DNA of 64,000 nucleotides from Leucosporidium creatinivorum (GCA_001600635.1 BCKL01000001.1:399550-463549), one strand, 5' to 3'; numbered from the stretch's first letter, positions 21,343-32,649 are shown. Program-made: numbers and translations. Notes: generated from the letters alone by a model not told the origin.

Positions 21343-22608
21343 CTAATCCCTCCAGACAATCTTGATGGTGAAGCGAGAGCATCCCTTTTCCATTTGGATC
21401 TTGAAGCCATCGCCTTCGTCGTGACGAAACGCGGGCGGCATCGCGGGGAGAGTGAGCTGACGAAGAGCCGGCGGTGGGTGGGGCGATACCGATGAAGGGT
21501 CTGACCAAGCTGCTACAACACCCCAACACAGTAAGAGCGCGGCCTTCCAGTCCGCGAATGTCGAGCGGAAGACTTGCATTTCCTCGATGCTCGGCGCTGC
21601 TACCTTTAGGACGTCCGTGTCTAGGACGTTGCGGTACAGGATACATAGGGCTGTACACTGTTTTATTATGCTGTAGAGGAATTTGTCGGCGGTGGTGTTG
21701 TAGAACTGAAGAGTGAGGGAGCGGAGAGAAGGGCACGCGAGTCGCGCCACATGGCACCGGGCTCGGAGAGGCGGCCTTCGAATCGCAGCTAGCTCGGGGT
21801 CGGCGGTTGCGAAGTCCAACGAGGGACGCCTCGGGAGAAGCGTGAAGCGCGGCCGAAATGAGGGCGGTGGCGCCCCCGGCTGCATCTTGCTTGCCACCGA
21901 AGCCGAAGAACTCCAGCTGGAAGGGGAAAGCGAAGCATGTCGAGCTTAAGGGAGTGTACACGCAGTCGTAGAGATGCAATCGGGTGACGCCTGAGAAGAA
22001 TAGACTGGTCAGCGAGAAATCCGCTTAGGCTCGGCGCATAGGACTTGCTTGCGAGCGATGGCGACAAAAGGATGTCTACGGGAAGCGGTCCTGCAGGAGT
22101 TCCCACGCGGACTAAGCATACGGTTTGCGCACCCGTCGAGCTCTTGAGCACATTGGCAACGGCGCTAGCTGTCAACCGTCCCGACGTATCCTGGCTGGGC
22201 TCGATGAACAGCACGGTGGTAATTGGCGCTCGCTCGGCGCTGAGGAGATATGACCTGATCGCCTTGTCGCTTGCCAGATGAACATCTTTCCACATGATGA
22301 CTTGAGCTTCTTCATTCCACTCCCGGGAGACAAGAGCGGCGCGAGCGAGGTGCACGAAGCGATCCCTTCCTTCCTGAGGCCTGAGCGACGAGCGCCGCCG
22401 GAGCTGGCGCAGGGTATGCGAGTCGCAGGATGTGGCCGATGAGCTCTTGAGGTAGCTTATGCAGCCTCTTCCTCCTCTCATTCTTGAGCTTCCTCCTCGC
22501 CGCGCCAGACCGCTTGCTCTTGCTCTTGCTGCTGCTCGTCAAAGGCTGCTCCTCCTGCTTCCCCTCCTTGTTGTCGAGGCTGAGCTTGTCGAGTGGTAGA
22601 GCTTCCAT
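21343..22608 (-). pseudogene. A': type-2 F-box-like gene, frameshifted
   Basis: Minus-strand relative of the intact gene A at 61603. It opens with MEALPLDKLSLDNKEG (22608), a basic segment (KRSGAARRKLKNERRKRLHK) and an F-box-like LPQELIGHILRLAYP. The family continuation (RDRFVHLARAALVSREWNEE) is in another frame, so the frame changes near 22355-22375, in a GGAAGGAAGGGA tract. After an apparent GC-AG intron at about 22040 (donor GCAAGTCC, acceptor ending TTCTCAG near 21980) the frame runs on as HLYDCVYTPLSS, then changes again near 21780 to reach the conserved end. At least two frame changes relative to A, so probably a pseudogene; assembly error cannot be excluded. Confidence 0.6.
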
Positions 22609-23122
22609 CTCGTAGATTACTGGTAGGTGCTTTGGCTAGTGAAGACGAGTAGCTGGCGAGCAGCGAGAAATGAGGCGAGAGGGAGAAGAGCAAAAACAGG
22701 GTCGAAGCGCGAGCCGACTTGAGCAGGAGAGGAGAGGGTCGACCGGGGTCGGGTCGAGGTGAGGTGTGGGAGGGCTCAGTGAAGCTTGGGACGAGCACTC
22801 GACCAGTTAGGGAACAGCTGCATGTTCGCAGACAGCTGTCGCTGAGCCTTGAAGCCAGCTCGGCCCTCATCATTTCCGCTCTCTCGCTCTTGAGACCTTG
22901 CAGTGCACCTCGAGGAAGGCTATCGAGGAGCAGGCGCTCTTCGTATTAGTAGCGGAGAGCTCTTTCGGCGGCTCGTACCTTGCAAAATCTAGCGAGGCGA
23001 GTGAAGCGCTCTGCTATCTTCCGCCGAGCTCGTCCTGTCTCTTCCACTCTTCGCAAAACGACAAAGATAGCGGAGACATAGCAAGTTACAGCATTGCAAA
23101 GCAACTATTCGTATCGTCCCTT
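22609..23122. other. A'-B' spacer, duplicated at 61089-61602
   Basis: 514 bases between A' and B'. Short stretches match, inverted, the A-B spacer in the right-hand block, including the tract around CTGCATGTTCGCAGACAGCTG (here about 22810-22840) and GCAGTGCACCTCGAGGAAGG. It acts as the A' promoter and B' 3' region. Conserved open frames here are echoes of the duplication, not supported genes. Confidence 0.5.
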
Positions 23123-24265
23123 CTACCTCACAAAGATAACCTTCCGCCTGAAGCGATCCACCTGCCACCCGTGCTCGGCGCCGAGCGCCTCCCACCCCTC
23201 GTTCCCGCTGTCCTGCATGATCACCTGACGCAGCGCTCCTCGCGATCCGTCCGAGAACAGTGCCCCTGCATCCTTTCTCTGCGGTGCGACGTCAAATTGG
23301 ATCGCTGATACTTGAAGGGGAAGGCGGTCGGTGACAGTGGTGGGCACGACCATGATGGCGAGGCGGAGACATCGAAGGCTAGTGCACTTGGGCAGGTCGT
23401 CGGAGAGCTCTTTGGGATAGTCGACGTCGCGCTCATCGTAGTCGGTCCAAAGCGTCAGGTGGGAGAGGGAGGCGAATTGCGGCAAGCGCAAGGAACTGTT
23501 GGCGGCGGTGGACAAGGGCAGGTGGAGATGACCAAGCGACTTCTCGGAGCATCGGAGAAGCTCCTCGAGTAAATCCTCCGCGCCTGGAGTCCTTCTCGCG
23601 CCCAGCCGAAGCGACTTGAGCTGGAACGGGAAGTTCGGCGCTTCAAAGCTGAAGTTGTCGTCGTAGTTGCGGAGGTGAAGGTGTTGCAGAAGGGGAAGAT
23701 GAGAAACGAGAGTGTCTATGTTGCTCGTCGTGTTGATTTCGAGCTGCGTCAAGTTGAGGACCCCGCTCGACAATTCGGCAACGACCGTCTCCGCCTCCTT
23801 AACATAAGCCTCGGGTAGGTGGAATGTGATGACGTTTGGGCAGATGCGAAGAAAGCATCCGATGAGATGAGGAGGGAGTTCAAGTGCCGATAATTTGGTG
23901 TCGTACCAGAGACTGAAGCCGGTGACCAGTTGGGAGAGGTGAGGAGCTCGCGCCAAGGTTTCCTCCAGCGCATCACTGTCGCTAGAGATCAGGAAACGTT
24001 CTTCTTCAAGAGGGTCGTCTCCCCTGAATACCGGCCGAGGCTTCGGATGGTAGTCGTTGACAGTGACGGTGATGTCGCGGTAGAGCGCCCGCCGAGCGAA
24101 GGGGAGGATGCTCCTCGAAGTGAGGCAGAGGTGACGGAGGGTAGTGTAGTCGAGGTCGTCGTGATCTCTGGCAGCTTCATCAATGATTTGGGCGAGTAGC
24201 TCGACAGGGAGGGGAGGCGAGGAGGGAGGAGCGGTGAGGGAGGAGGGGAGCTCGGTGGAGGGCAT
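23123..24265 (-). CDS. B': F-box/LRR-like protein, type 1
   Basis: Intronless frame of 380 residues from MPSTELPSSL. The F-box-like part (LPVELLAQIIDEAA, TLRHLCLTSRSILPFARRAL, YRDITVTV) is followed by leucine-rich repeats (LVSHLPLLQHLHLRNY; PNFPFQLKSLRLGA) and the family end HGWQVDRFRRKVIFVR. No break is visible, unlike its duplicate B at 59936. It is divergent to C' across the shared leader module. As for the family, the role as an SCF adaptor is inferred. Confidence 0.77.
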   Translation of the reverse strand: MPSTELPSSLTAPPSSPPLPVELLAQIIDEAARDHDDLDYTTLRHLCLTSRSILPFARRALYRDITVTVNDYHPKPRPVFRGDDPLEEERFLISSDSDALEETLARAPHLSQLVTGFSLWYDTKLSALELPPHLIGCFLRICPNVITFHLPEAYVKEAETVVAELSSGVLNLTQLEINTTSNIDTLVSHLPLLQHLHLRNYDDNFSFEAPNFPFQLKSLRLGARRTPGAEDLLEELLRCSEKSLGHLHLPLSTAANSSLRLPQFASLSHLTLWTDYDERDVDYPKELSDDLPKCTSLRCLRLAIMVVPTTVTDRLPLQVSAIQFDVAPQRKDAGALFSDGSRGALRQVIMQDSGNEGWEALGAEHGWQVDRFRRKVIFVR

Positions 24266-25040
24266 GTCGGTCGAGGGTGCGAGGGAGCGGTGTTGATGGG
24301 AGCTGCGGAGTAACGCGAGAGTATGAGCTACCTTGCGAAAAAGCTTGCAGCGAGCTGCTCACCTTCAGTCGAGTCGAGATGCGCGAAGGGAGAGCCGAGC
24401 TGAGGTGAGCTTCGTCCGAGCGAGCGAGATGTTCTACGAGCAGCGGGGAGCAGTGAGGTCAGCTAAAGCTCTCTCCACCTTCCTCTATAGCCCTCCCTCT
24501 CTCCCAGGCCACCTCTCCTCCCCGTCCGCCCGCTCGACCCTCGACGCGCGTGTTCTGCACTGCTGAGCTCCTCTTCTTGCTCCCCTCGGCCAGCAGCAGC
24601 ACTTGAGTAGACTCGAGACTCACCAGCAGCTTCCGAACGATCTCCCACTAGAGCAGCACGTTCTCAGCGAGCTTCCGTCCCGTCCTGAGCGCGATTCGAG
24701 AGAGCTGGTCGTGGTGTAGCTGAGCGAGTCGGCGGTGGTGGGGCGTGAGCTGTAGGTAGAGCTCGGCCGTAGTAGCTTCCTGTAGCCTCGGTCGAGAGCA
24801 GCGAACGAACGAGCAAGTTGAAGTAGGAAGCTGAGCCGTTTCGAGCTGCTCGGGCTCGTCCAAGGCCAAGGTCTCCCTTCTCGTTATTCATCGTCTCAGC
24901 TCGCTTTCTCACCTCCGACAGCTTCGAACAGAATCGCACTACCAGCTCGTACTGCTCTCCTGCTCTAAAACAGCCCGCAGTCGCTTAAGCGGCCACACGC
25001 TCCAGGCTGGCAGCGCTCTCGGAGCGAGCTCTCGCGCACT
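24266..25040. promoter_or_regulatory. B'/C' divergent promoter with shared leader module
   Basis: 775 bases between divergent starts. Homologous along most of its length to the B/C spacer 59145-59935, and over about 550 bases to 11167-11700 and 7342-7990. In the minus direction (toward B') it carries a conserved tract ending in CTGCTG and then donor GTGAGTCTCGAG, consistent with a spliced 5' leader exon; the nearby sequence ALRTGRKLAENVLL can be read through it but is followed by a stop here. The C' side holds the C' leader. Confidence 0.55.
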
Positions 25041-25866
25041 ATGGCGTCGCTAGACATCGAGCTACAGCTGCTTACTCCTCGCTTGACTGCTCTGATCCTC
25101 GACTGGTTAGACAAGGATCACTTTGTCTGGTATCGAGAGCTGGAGGAGATCTACAGCCATTTCTCGGAGGCGGACTGGGTCACCAACCACAGCCTCATCA
25201 CCGCCCTTGACGGCGACCTCAGGGTCTTATCAAGTTACCTGCTTTGGGCGCCCCTCTTACCGCGGAGTCTCTGGTCGCAGGAGTTGATCAAGAGGGTTGA
25301 GCTGCGCCGGAGGCTCTGGGTTGCCTACGACCAGGCGGTCGACGGCAATATGTGTGAGTCTCCAAGGAAATGTGCTATCGCACTTTGTACAAGCTGATGG
25401 AGCTTGTCTCAACAGGTCTCAGGATGCTTCGAAACCAGTACATCAAGCGGCGAACCGCCGAAGCCAACGCTGAGGCAACAGCAGAGGCGAAGCTGCACGG
25501 CTGTACGCCCAAGATAGACCACGACGTGAAGCGGATGATGAAGCGGCTACATCTACTACCCGTCAAGCTCGAGCTTACCCTGCCAGAACGAGCACACTTC
25601 GCTGGTAAGCTCGACTCGAACTCGTTCGCTCGGAGCTCGAGAGCTGACCCCCTCTCGTCATTGCAGCCCTCGGCATCAGCTTCTCGAGGTACAGCAGCTT
25701 GACCACTTCATCCGACGATGACGAAGACTCGGGCTCTGGCGACTCTAGCTCGGAGGACACCAGCTCGGGCGACTCGGACGACTCAGCTTCCTCAGCCGAC
25801 GAAGAAGACGACAACGAGCCTCTACCTCCCTACTCGCCTAGACTAGTAGAGCCTGCATCCCAGTGA
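25041..25866 (+). CDS. C': small acidic-tail protein of unknown family
   Basis: Three exons (25041-25353, 25416-25604, 25667-25866) give 233 residues. I do not recognise the family. The N-terminal 100 residues look alpha-helical (LTPRLTALILDWLDKDHFVW, YRELEEIYSHFSEADWV). The middle is basic (QYIKRRTAEAN, DHDVKRMMKRLHLLPVKLEL). The last 60 residues are almost all Ser, Asp, Glu and Gly and end with EPLPPYSPRL. The LPPY there fits the (L/P)PxY motif bound by WW domains of Nedd4/Rsp5 ligases; this is an inference from motif knowledge. The duplicate C at 58320 is intact with the same exon plan and the same LPPY. Confidence 0.72.
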
Positions 25867-26122
25867 GGTGGAGCCGGTGAGCTCGTTGGCAGGGCACGAA
25901 GGAAAGCAGCACAGGGGAGGAGCAGGACTTAGCGAGCGCGTTGACTGCGTGGTAGTAGATCGTCTACGGTGGCAAGCATTGATTATAGGCGCCTGAAGAC
26001 CCTTCTCTGCGAAGAGAGATAGGTCTGGACTCGCACAGACGATCGCCGAGTCGAGCGAACCTCGCCCGCGCCTCTCCCTCCCTCCCTCCTCGTCTTGCTC
26101 GCTCGCCTCGCTGCTCGCCTCA

Positions 26123-28927
26123 ATGCACTCGCGAAAGCTAACTACGCTCAGGTCGCTTCCTTACCATGTTCTCACGCTCGACTACCCCATCACGAGGGCA
26201 AGCTCTGCTCCCCTGCAGCTAGGTCAGCGCCGAGAGCTGACCTTCGGCTCTACTCGGCTAGGGCTACCCGTGGCATTGGTTCGGGCCGTTGATGATTCTC
26301 GCGAGTATTCCCGTGATTGCTGCATTAACCGTCCTGAATGGTGAGTAACCTTCAGCTACGAGTGAGGCAGCTGAGCTGAGATTTCTCAACCTCAGTCTTC
26401 ACCGTCGGCACCGAGACTGTCGCTTACGAGAGCTCCGACTACCACACCGGCTCGTCCTGGCTGTGAGTGGTCGCCTATAGTACTCGAAGCCTGGTCGCGC
26501 TGAGACGAGTACTACAGCTTCGACCTTGCTGGACAGTCGGCGCCGACCGTCTGCGATCTGGGCTCCACGCCGTACGGTACCGAAGGTGCCGTACTGCTCC
26601 GGTTGAAGCTCGTTTGTACCCGCCTAGAGGTAGTGGTGCGGTACAGGTACAAGGGGGTCTAAAATGTACCACTGCACCACTGTACCGCGGGATCGAGAGA
26701 GCTCGGCGAAGGTCGCTCGGCGGAGGCTCAAATGTCATATACTGGCGAGCTAGCTTGCTTCACCGGCCAGCTTTGAGGCCCAGATAGCCTAGTGGTCTAT
26801 TCTGTAGACTTCGAGTATTTTGTTGGACGTTTTCGAGAGTGTTTTTGCCTGGCCAAAAGCTTTTTGCCTCGTTCGCCGGCTCGTGAATCGAAGCGCTGAG
26901 CATCTTTAATTCACTACAAGACTCGGTTAACAAAAGAAATGCATTGCAGTGCAGTAGCGAACAGCATTTTCTTCGCGGTCAACCTTTGAATACACCTTTT
27001 TCACGCCTCCCAGGCAGCGCCGAGCTCGGACCTCGCCCTCTCCGCCCATTTTCTCGGGGTACAGGTGCACTCTGTACCCGTACCGACCTGTACCGGGTAC
27101 ATGCGTCTTTTAACCGGTACGGTACGGGTACAGAGGGTCGGAAAGTGTATGTTCCGTACCGTGTGGAGCCCAGCTGCGATCCCGCTCGGTTCAGGATCGG
27201 TACGTCGCTTCCTAACCCCAAGAGGCGCAGCTGATCCGTCCGAGGTACAGGAGACAGCCTTCGTACCAACTTCGGGGTCTTCGACTATACCCTCATCGCC
27301 ATTAACGGAGCCAACGCTTCGAAGACCTCCGTTTGGGAGCTCCCGACTCGGCGAACCGCCGATAATCCTTCTTGTGAGTCGATTGCAATCGTGCTCGACC
27401 GGCATGCTGATCGCTCGCCTCTCAACTGAAGATAGCTTCGAATACAAGGGAACCGATCTCTCGAAGAGTTGCTACTCGATCCGAAAGACAGACAACATCG
27501 AGCGGCGCTATGTCTCCCTCGTCGCCGATCTTGATACGTATACAGTGCAAGGGGAGGTGAGCATTCGGCGGTGTACCAAATGATAGTTTCTACGGAGATC
27601 TTACATTCCAAAACTGCAGATCAGGTTCTCTTGTCTCCTCGACGACGGAGGGATTGCTCGGCTTCAGCTCTCGCGCTTGAGCCGTCCCGGGCTCCCCCAG
27701 GAACGACTACAGCAGCAGGCGCTCGGGTCGACGAAGGAGACGCTACAACACCTTTACTCGAGGCCTAGTGGACGGTTTGGCGAACGATCTTCTCGACAGC
27801 ATGCAGCTAGCGTTGGAGGGAGCGAACGGGACCTTCCTGTCGCAGGTCGCTTTCACCCGCGCCGAGATGCTCTGCCCTGACTGGAGGTCCGACTTCTTCC
27901 CCACCCACGACTGCCCGCTCAACCTCAAACGAGCGGAGCTCAACGACAGCTCGAGCTTGGCAACTCTCGTCGACCGAGATCAAGTTCGCTTTCTCGACCT
28001 TCTGTCGATAGAAGACGCATCTGCAGAACTTCGTACAAGTGTATCGAACTACATCGCGGCGCTCTACCTCGGCAACTTACTCGACCTAGGCTTATGGTCG
28101 ACCAATCCTCTTCTTTCCCCCGACCTCTTCAACGGCACTTTCCTCTCCAACGGTGCGTTCCGCGCTGTCGAGGAAGTACTCGAGACTGACAACGATCTTT
28201 GCGACCCTTAGATGCTCTGACCACTGCGCTCGCTCAACGCCCTCTTCCGGAGCCGGTTCGCTTCAACGACTCAACGTTTCGGCCCGCCCTCTACCTCTAC
28301 AACACCACAGAGTCGGTTGTTGACTGGCTCAGGAGCCCGCCAACATCTTTCGTCAACGACACCCTCAATCCTGAATCGCACCCAGTCTGGGGTAAGCGGC
28401 TACAGCTCGCTGCTAGCTCGGCGCTGATCTCTTCTTCCCTTGCCCTCTTCCCTCAAGCAGCCACAAGCTACATCTGCCGTCGAACGCGCCTGAAGAAGCC
28501 TCTCGGACTCATCGTCGGTGAGTAGCAGTTCTCTCTCCCGTCCCGTCAAGTCAGTCGACAGCGCTGAGCTCGGCGATGTCTTCTCGCTTACACAGCCGTG
28601 CTCGTCGCCGATGCCTCCCTCTTCGGCCTCATTTGGGGCGTCGTCATGTACCTCCCCACCAACATCGCTCAGCGCCGAGGTGAGCTGTCGCGGATCTCCC
28701 GCAGGGCCGCAAGCTGACCCTTCTCGGCGCAGACAACACCTGCTCGGCTTGCGGCTCGAAGGCTGCTGGAGCGACTGCGCCTGCTGCTTCTTCGCCTTGG
28801 GGTGAGAAGTCCCATTCGGCTCCCTCATCGTTCGCGCCGCGGACTGACGCTGCCTCTCCCTCTGCACAGCTCCTTCCTCGCCTCGACAGCCGGCACATCA
28901 GCCTCGGCGAAGCTCGACGATACTGAC
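26123..28927 (+). pseudogene. D': multi-span membrane protein, split by DNA element
   Basis: Paralogue of D (56047). It starts MHSRKLTTLRSLPYHVLT; a GC-AG intron (donor AGG|GCAAGC near 26205, acceptor CGGCTAG near 26270) leads to one span, GYPWHWFGPLMILASIPVIA, then an outside region (FTVGTETVAYESSDYHTGSS). The next exon (from 26518) is invaded at 26559 by a 615-bp element; beyond it the exon resumes at CDPARFRIG. Later exons give DSLRTNFGVFDYTLIAINGA, FEYKGTDLSKSC, NYIAALYLGNLLDLG and a last span, LVADASLFGLIWGVVMYLPT, with a CSACG tail. Near 27690 the frame also changes by two bases relative to D. Probably inactive. Family function unknown. Confidence 0.6.
26559..27173. mobile_element. 615-bp non-autonomous inverted-repeat DNA element (hAT-like size of target duplication)
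   Basis: Ends are TGGGCTCCAC at the left and GTGGAGCCCA(G) at the right: terminal inverted repeats of 10-11 bp. An exact 8-bp direct repeat CTGCGATC flanks it (26551-26558 and 27174-27181). Both subterminal regions are packed with GGTAC/GTACC units in both orientations, like transposase-binding repeats, while the centre (about 26800-27000) is A/T-richer than its surroundings. No transposase frame is present. An 8-bp duplication fits hAT; if C is counted in the repeat the duplication is 7 bp, so the superfamily is not certain. Removing one repeat and the element restores the host exon, a clean footprint of insertion. Confidence 0.82.
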
Positions 28928-29218
28928 AGCCGGTGATCTGATAGCAGGCCTCATAGCTACTGGGCTACTGGAACATAGCGTTATAGACTCGTCAAGCGCA
29001 GCGCGAGGCTCAGCACGCGATCCTGCTCGAGTACGAAGGCGTACGCCTTTGCAAGCCAGCATCGGCGCCGAGCTCCTTCTCCTCGTCTCTCTCGCTCACA
29101 ATCTCTCGATGTCGGGCAAAGAAGATGGCACGACAAGTAAAACCTCATAGTACACTGCTATCCTACGCTATCCTGCATCGTCTCTTCCACTTGAACCCTC
29201 AACAAGCGCCCACCGAGC
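28928..29218. other. Intergenic 291 bases
   Basis: Between the D' end and the CDC27 3' end (convergent). No gene seen; marks the outer edge of the left duplicated block. Confidence 0.3.
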
Positions 29219-32200
29219 CTACTGCTCTCCTCCCTCCTCCTCATCGACCTCCATCCCCGCCTCCACCTCCCTCTCGATCTGCTCGCGAATGAGGCTGCGC
29301 CGAATCAACCCGTCAGCATCGCTCTTGACTCCGAGCTCCTCATCTCAAGCTCGAGAAAACTCACCTAGCCGCCCTCGGTTCCAAATCCTGGGCCAAGCCA
29401 AAGTGCTTGAGCATGTCCTTCTCCTTGCCCGTGCCCGGGTGGGTGACGGTCATTTGCTTGTAGAGCTTGCCGAGGAGGAAGTGGACGTTGAACTCGTTGG
29501 GCGCGCGGTCTTTGAGGTGGAGGAGGTCGGATTCGGCGAGCTGTGGGAGTGGAGGGGCGGGCGAGATGGGCGATAAGGGGGACGACGGGAAGGCGGCGAG
29601 GGGAGAGAAGATGGTCAGCAAGGGAGGCGGAGCGAGAGAGAGGGTAGAAAAGAGGACCAAACGCACCTCGTACTGCCTTAACGCGATCAGGATCCTGACC
29701 CGCTTGAACCTCACGGCAGGGCTCTGAGGCGCAAGGACGCAGGCCTTCTCGTACAGCTCGAGCGCTTCTTTGCGACGGCCAAGCTTCTCGAGGACCTGTT
29801 GAATGTAGAGGAGGGAGGTCAGCTTGCTGGTCGGGTCGGGCTCGGCGGTTCGGCGCTCGGAGGGGAGGTCGAGTAGAGGCCAGGGGAGGAGAGACGAAGG
29901 ATGTGAGAATCAGAAGGAGATGAGAGGAGGACGTACAGAGCCGACGCAGCACACCAGCGTCGCGTTGGTAGGGTTGATCTCTGCGGCCTTGCGGAAGTGA
30001 TACTCGGCGAGGCGGTACTTGCCCGTCTGCATGTAGACGTTGCCGAGGCCGAACCTGTGCCATCGCATCACATCGTCTTGTCAGTCTTCCACTCTCGGCT
30101 CGACAGAAAAAGAACAGAAGAGACGCACCAAGCATTATAATGCCTCCCATCCCTCCTCACCGCCTCCCTAAAGAAGCCCAACGCCCTCTCCCATTCCTCC
30201 AGCACAACGCACTCATGCCCACTCAGCGTATACGCATACACGCATCCCTCCTCCAACTGCGCCGCCCTCTTGAAGCACTTGAGAGCAGCAGCGTGGTCTT
30301 CGAGATGGGAGAAGACGTTGCCGGAGGCGATCCAGGAGGAGGAAGAACGAGGCGAGATGAGCATGAGGTCTTGCGCTAGGTAGGAGAGTGCGGTGGAGCG
30401 ACGGAGGTGCCAGAGGAGGGTTGAGTAGGTTGACATGGAGTGGAGGAGGTGCGGCGAGAGGGAGCGCGCCGTGAGGAAGGCTTTCTCGGCCTGTGGGTGT
30501 TGGAAGTCTGTATCAGCGTTCTGTGCTCCCATCTGCCCCTTCACCGCCGAGAGACGAGACCCCAAAAACGCACCCTCTCATACTCCAACCTCTCCATCCA
30601 CCCCTCCGCAACCCCAACCATCGCCCTCCAAGTCCTCAACTGCTCCTGCGGCAACAGCAAATAGCTCTCCACACTCTTCTCCCCCTCAAACCTCGCGGCC
30701 CAACACACGCCCTGCGCGAAACAGCGCAACAGATGGACGATATAATCCTCCGCTTCGGCGAGGAGGGAGGCGTCTGCTGCGGTGAGAGTCGGGGCGGAGG
30801 AGGAAGGAGGAAAGGAGAGTGGCTGGTGGGGAGGAAGAGCGCCGGGCGAGGAGGGAGCGGGGGAGGAGGAGTGGGAGGTGGGGGAGAGGATGTCAGACCC
30901 TCCTGCGTCGGAGAGCACCGAGGGTCCAGCACCGGCTTTCGAGCGCTTCTTGTCCCTCTGTTGCTGCTGCTGTTCTTTCGTACTCCGCGTCGCTACCCCT
31001 ACCCCTGCCCCTCCGCCCGCAGTACTCGAGCTAGCAGCGGACTGCTGACTTCTCGACAAGCTCATCCCGCTGCTCCCTCCAGCAACCATACTATCCCTCG
31101 ATCCGCCAGCGTCTCGGGAAAGCCGCGAGCTCCTCCTCGTAGGTGGAGGAGCCACTGAATTGTCCCTCCTCCCCTTCGCAGCCACTCCCTCACTCGGGAC
31201 GCCCTTGACTACTCTCCTTCCGTTCGGCAGCGGCTGCTCGTCGGTCGATGGGCCGACGGTGATATAAGAGGAGGTGGTGGTGGCGCCGCCGCCGCGAGTG
31301 CGTTTAACGCCTGGTGCTGGGGCTGAAGGAGCCGCGGAGGGAGGGGTGAAGAGTGAGGACGAAGCTGAGGAGGTGGAAGTGGCGGGAAGGGGGACGCCGA
31401 AGGAAAGAGGTGCGGGTGGGTAGAAGGAGGTCTCAAAAGAGGAGGAGCTGTGTTGAGCGAATGAGGGGAGAGGTCAGCTCGGCGCAAGGGAGAGGCAAGA
31501 GAGAAAGCCGAGCGAAACGCACCTATCGTCGATACTCATCTCCGAGACATCCGGTCCTCGCCCTACTGCTCTCCTCCAGATACTCCCACCAGCAGCTCCC
31601 CCTCCTCCTCCTCCTCCTCCTCCAACGCCGAACAACCCTCCACCCCCCGGTCCGAACCTCTCCTTCCCCTTGGCTACTCCTCCCATCATCATCGCCGGAC
31701 TAGCCGTATCACTCGGGGTGAAGAATCCTCCTCCTTTGACTGCTGCTCCTCCAGAAAAGGAGAAGCTGGAATTGACCGCCGAAGTCTGGCTCGGGCCCAG
31801 TGGAGGAGGGTGCGGCTGCGCTCGATTTGGTAAGGGGGAGATAGGCGCAGCAGCGGTGGGGGTGTTGGAAGTAGCGGTAGTAGTGGCCGAAGAGTTGAGG
31901 GAGGAAGAGGTGGGCAGTCGAGGCCGAGGAGGGTAAAGGGCGTCGGGATCGGGAGGCGCTCCTTCGGCGCAGAGGCCGATCAAGGCCTCCCAGCACCAGG
32001 GGTTGGATTGGAGGACTTTGGAGTAGGATGGAATCGCCCGCTCGTGCTCGCCTGCTTTGTGGGCCAAGCGGGCTAGTTCGAGTTGGAGCGCCGGGTCGTT
32101 GTTGTCGTTCGTTGATGAGGCCGAGGTGGAAGCAAAGAGGGTGGAGCCGAGAGTGGTGGTAAGAGGGGGAATATCGAGTGGTTCTTGTGGTGCGAGAGGA

Positions 32201-32649
32201 GTTGCCGGTTGTAGGAAAGTAGCGAGGACTTGGCGCCCTTCCTTGTCCCTGCCGAGCAGCGAGCATTGCTGAGCGTACAGTCTCGCACAGCGGATGGAAG
32301 CTTGGTTGGCAGGGCGGGAGATGCGAGTTGTAGTCGAGTAGCGAGAGAGTGGGTCGGGTAGAGGGTAAAAGTGGATGGGTTGGCGCAAGAGGTGAATCGC
32401 TTGATGAGGGTCAGAGGTGGCTACTAACAGAGTGGCGAGGAGGTACAAGGATAGTTCTGTAGTAGAGTCCAAGGCGAATAGCCTCTCTGCCCAGAACAAG
32501 GCTGTTGTAGGGGATGAACTGGCCGAGAGGGAGGACAAGGTGAGATGGCGCAGGAGAGACGAGCGGTAAGGGTTGGATGATGTTGAGGTGGTGGTCTGTT
32601 GTGTTACAGCTGTAGTAGTAGCTGCTCCTCCTCCTCTACGAGTGGCCAT
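29219..32649 (-). CDS. CDC27: Anaphase-promoting complex subunit 3 (Cdc27/APC3)
   Basis: TPR scaffold of the APC/C ubiquitin ligase that binds co-activators through their Ile-Arg tails. Starts MATRRGGG (32649); the frame is open to an earlier ATG at 32805, but the spacing to the divergent asparagine synthetase favours 32649. The N-terminal TPRs (LFWAERLFALDSTTELSLYL; LYAQQCSLLGRDKEGRQVLA) are followed by a long low-complexity Ser/Pro/Gly linker as in other Cdc27. The C-terminal TPR block is typical (STLLWHLRRSTALSYLAQDL; AEYHFRKAAEINPTNATLVC; LLGKLYKQMTVTHPGTGKEK). It ends LIREQIEREVEAGMEVD and then acid. Several exons; the stop is at 29219-29221. Confidence 0.9.

Larger units (their letters stand above)
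21343..28927 (+). repeat. Inverted segmental duplication, left copy (A' B' C' D')
   Basis: This block carries in order a type-2 F-box gene (-), a type-1 F-box gene (-), the acidic protein C (+) and the membrane protein D (+), plus the spacers between them. The same four genes and spacers occur in inverted order at 56047-62836. Homology is visible in coding and non-coding DNA: the A-B spacer (AGTGCACCTCGAGGAAGGCTA near 22900 versus the reverse near 61300) and the B-C spacer (24266-25040 versus 59145-59935). The left copy is about 0.8 kb longer, 615 bases of which is the DNA element at 26559-27173. Confidence 0.85.

Noticed and set aside
27571-27880. Separate small plus-strand genes inside D'
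   Set aside because: They are alternate frames of one D' exon created by its 2-base frame change.
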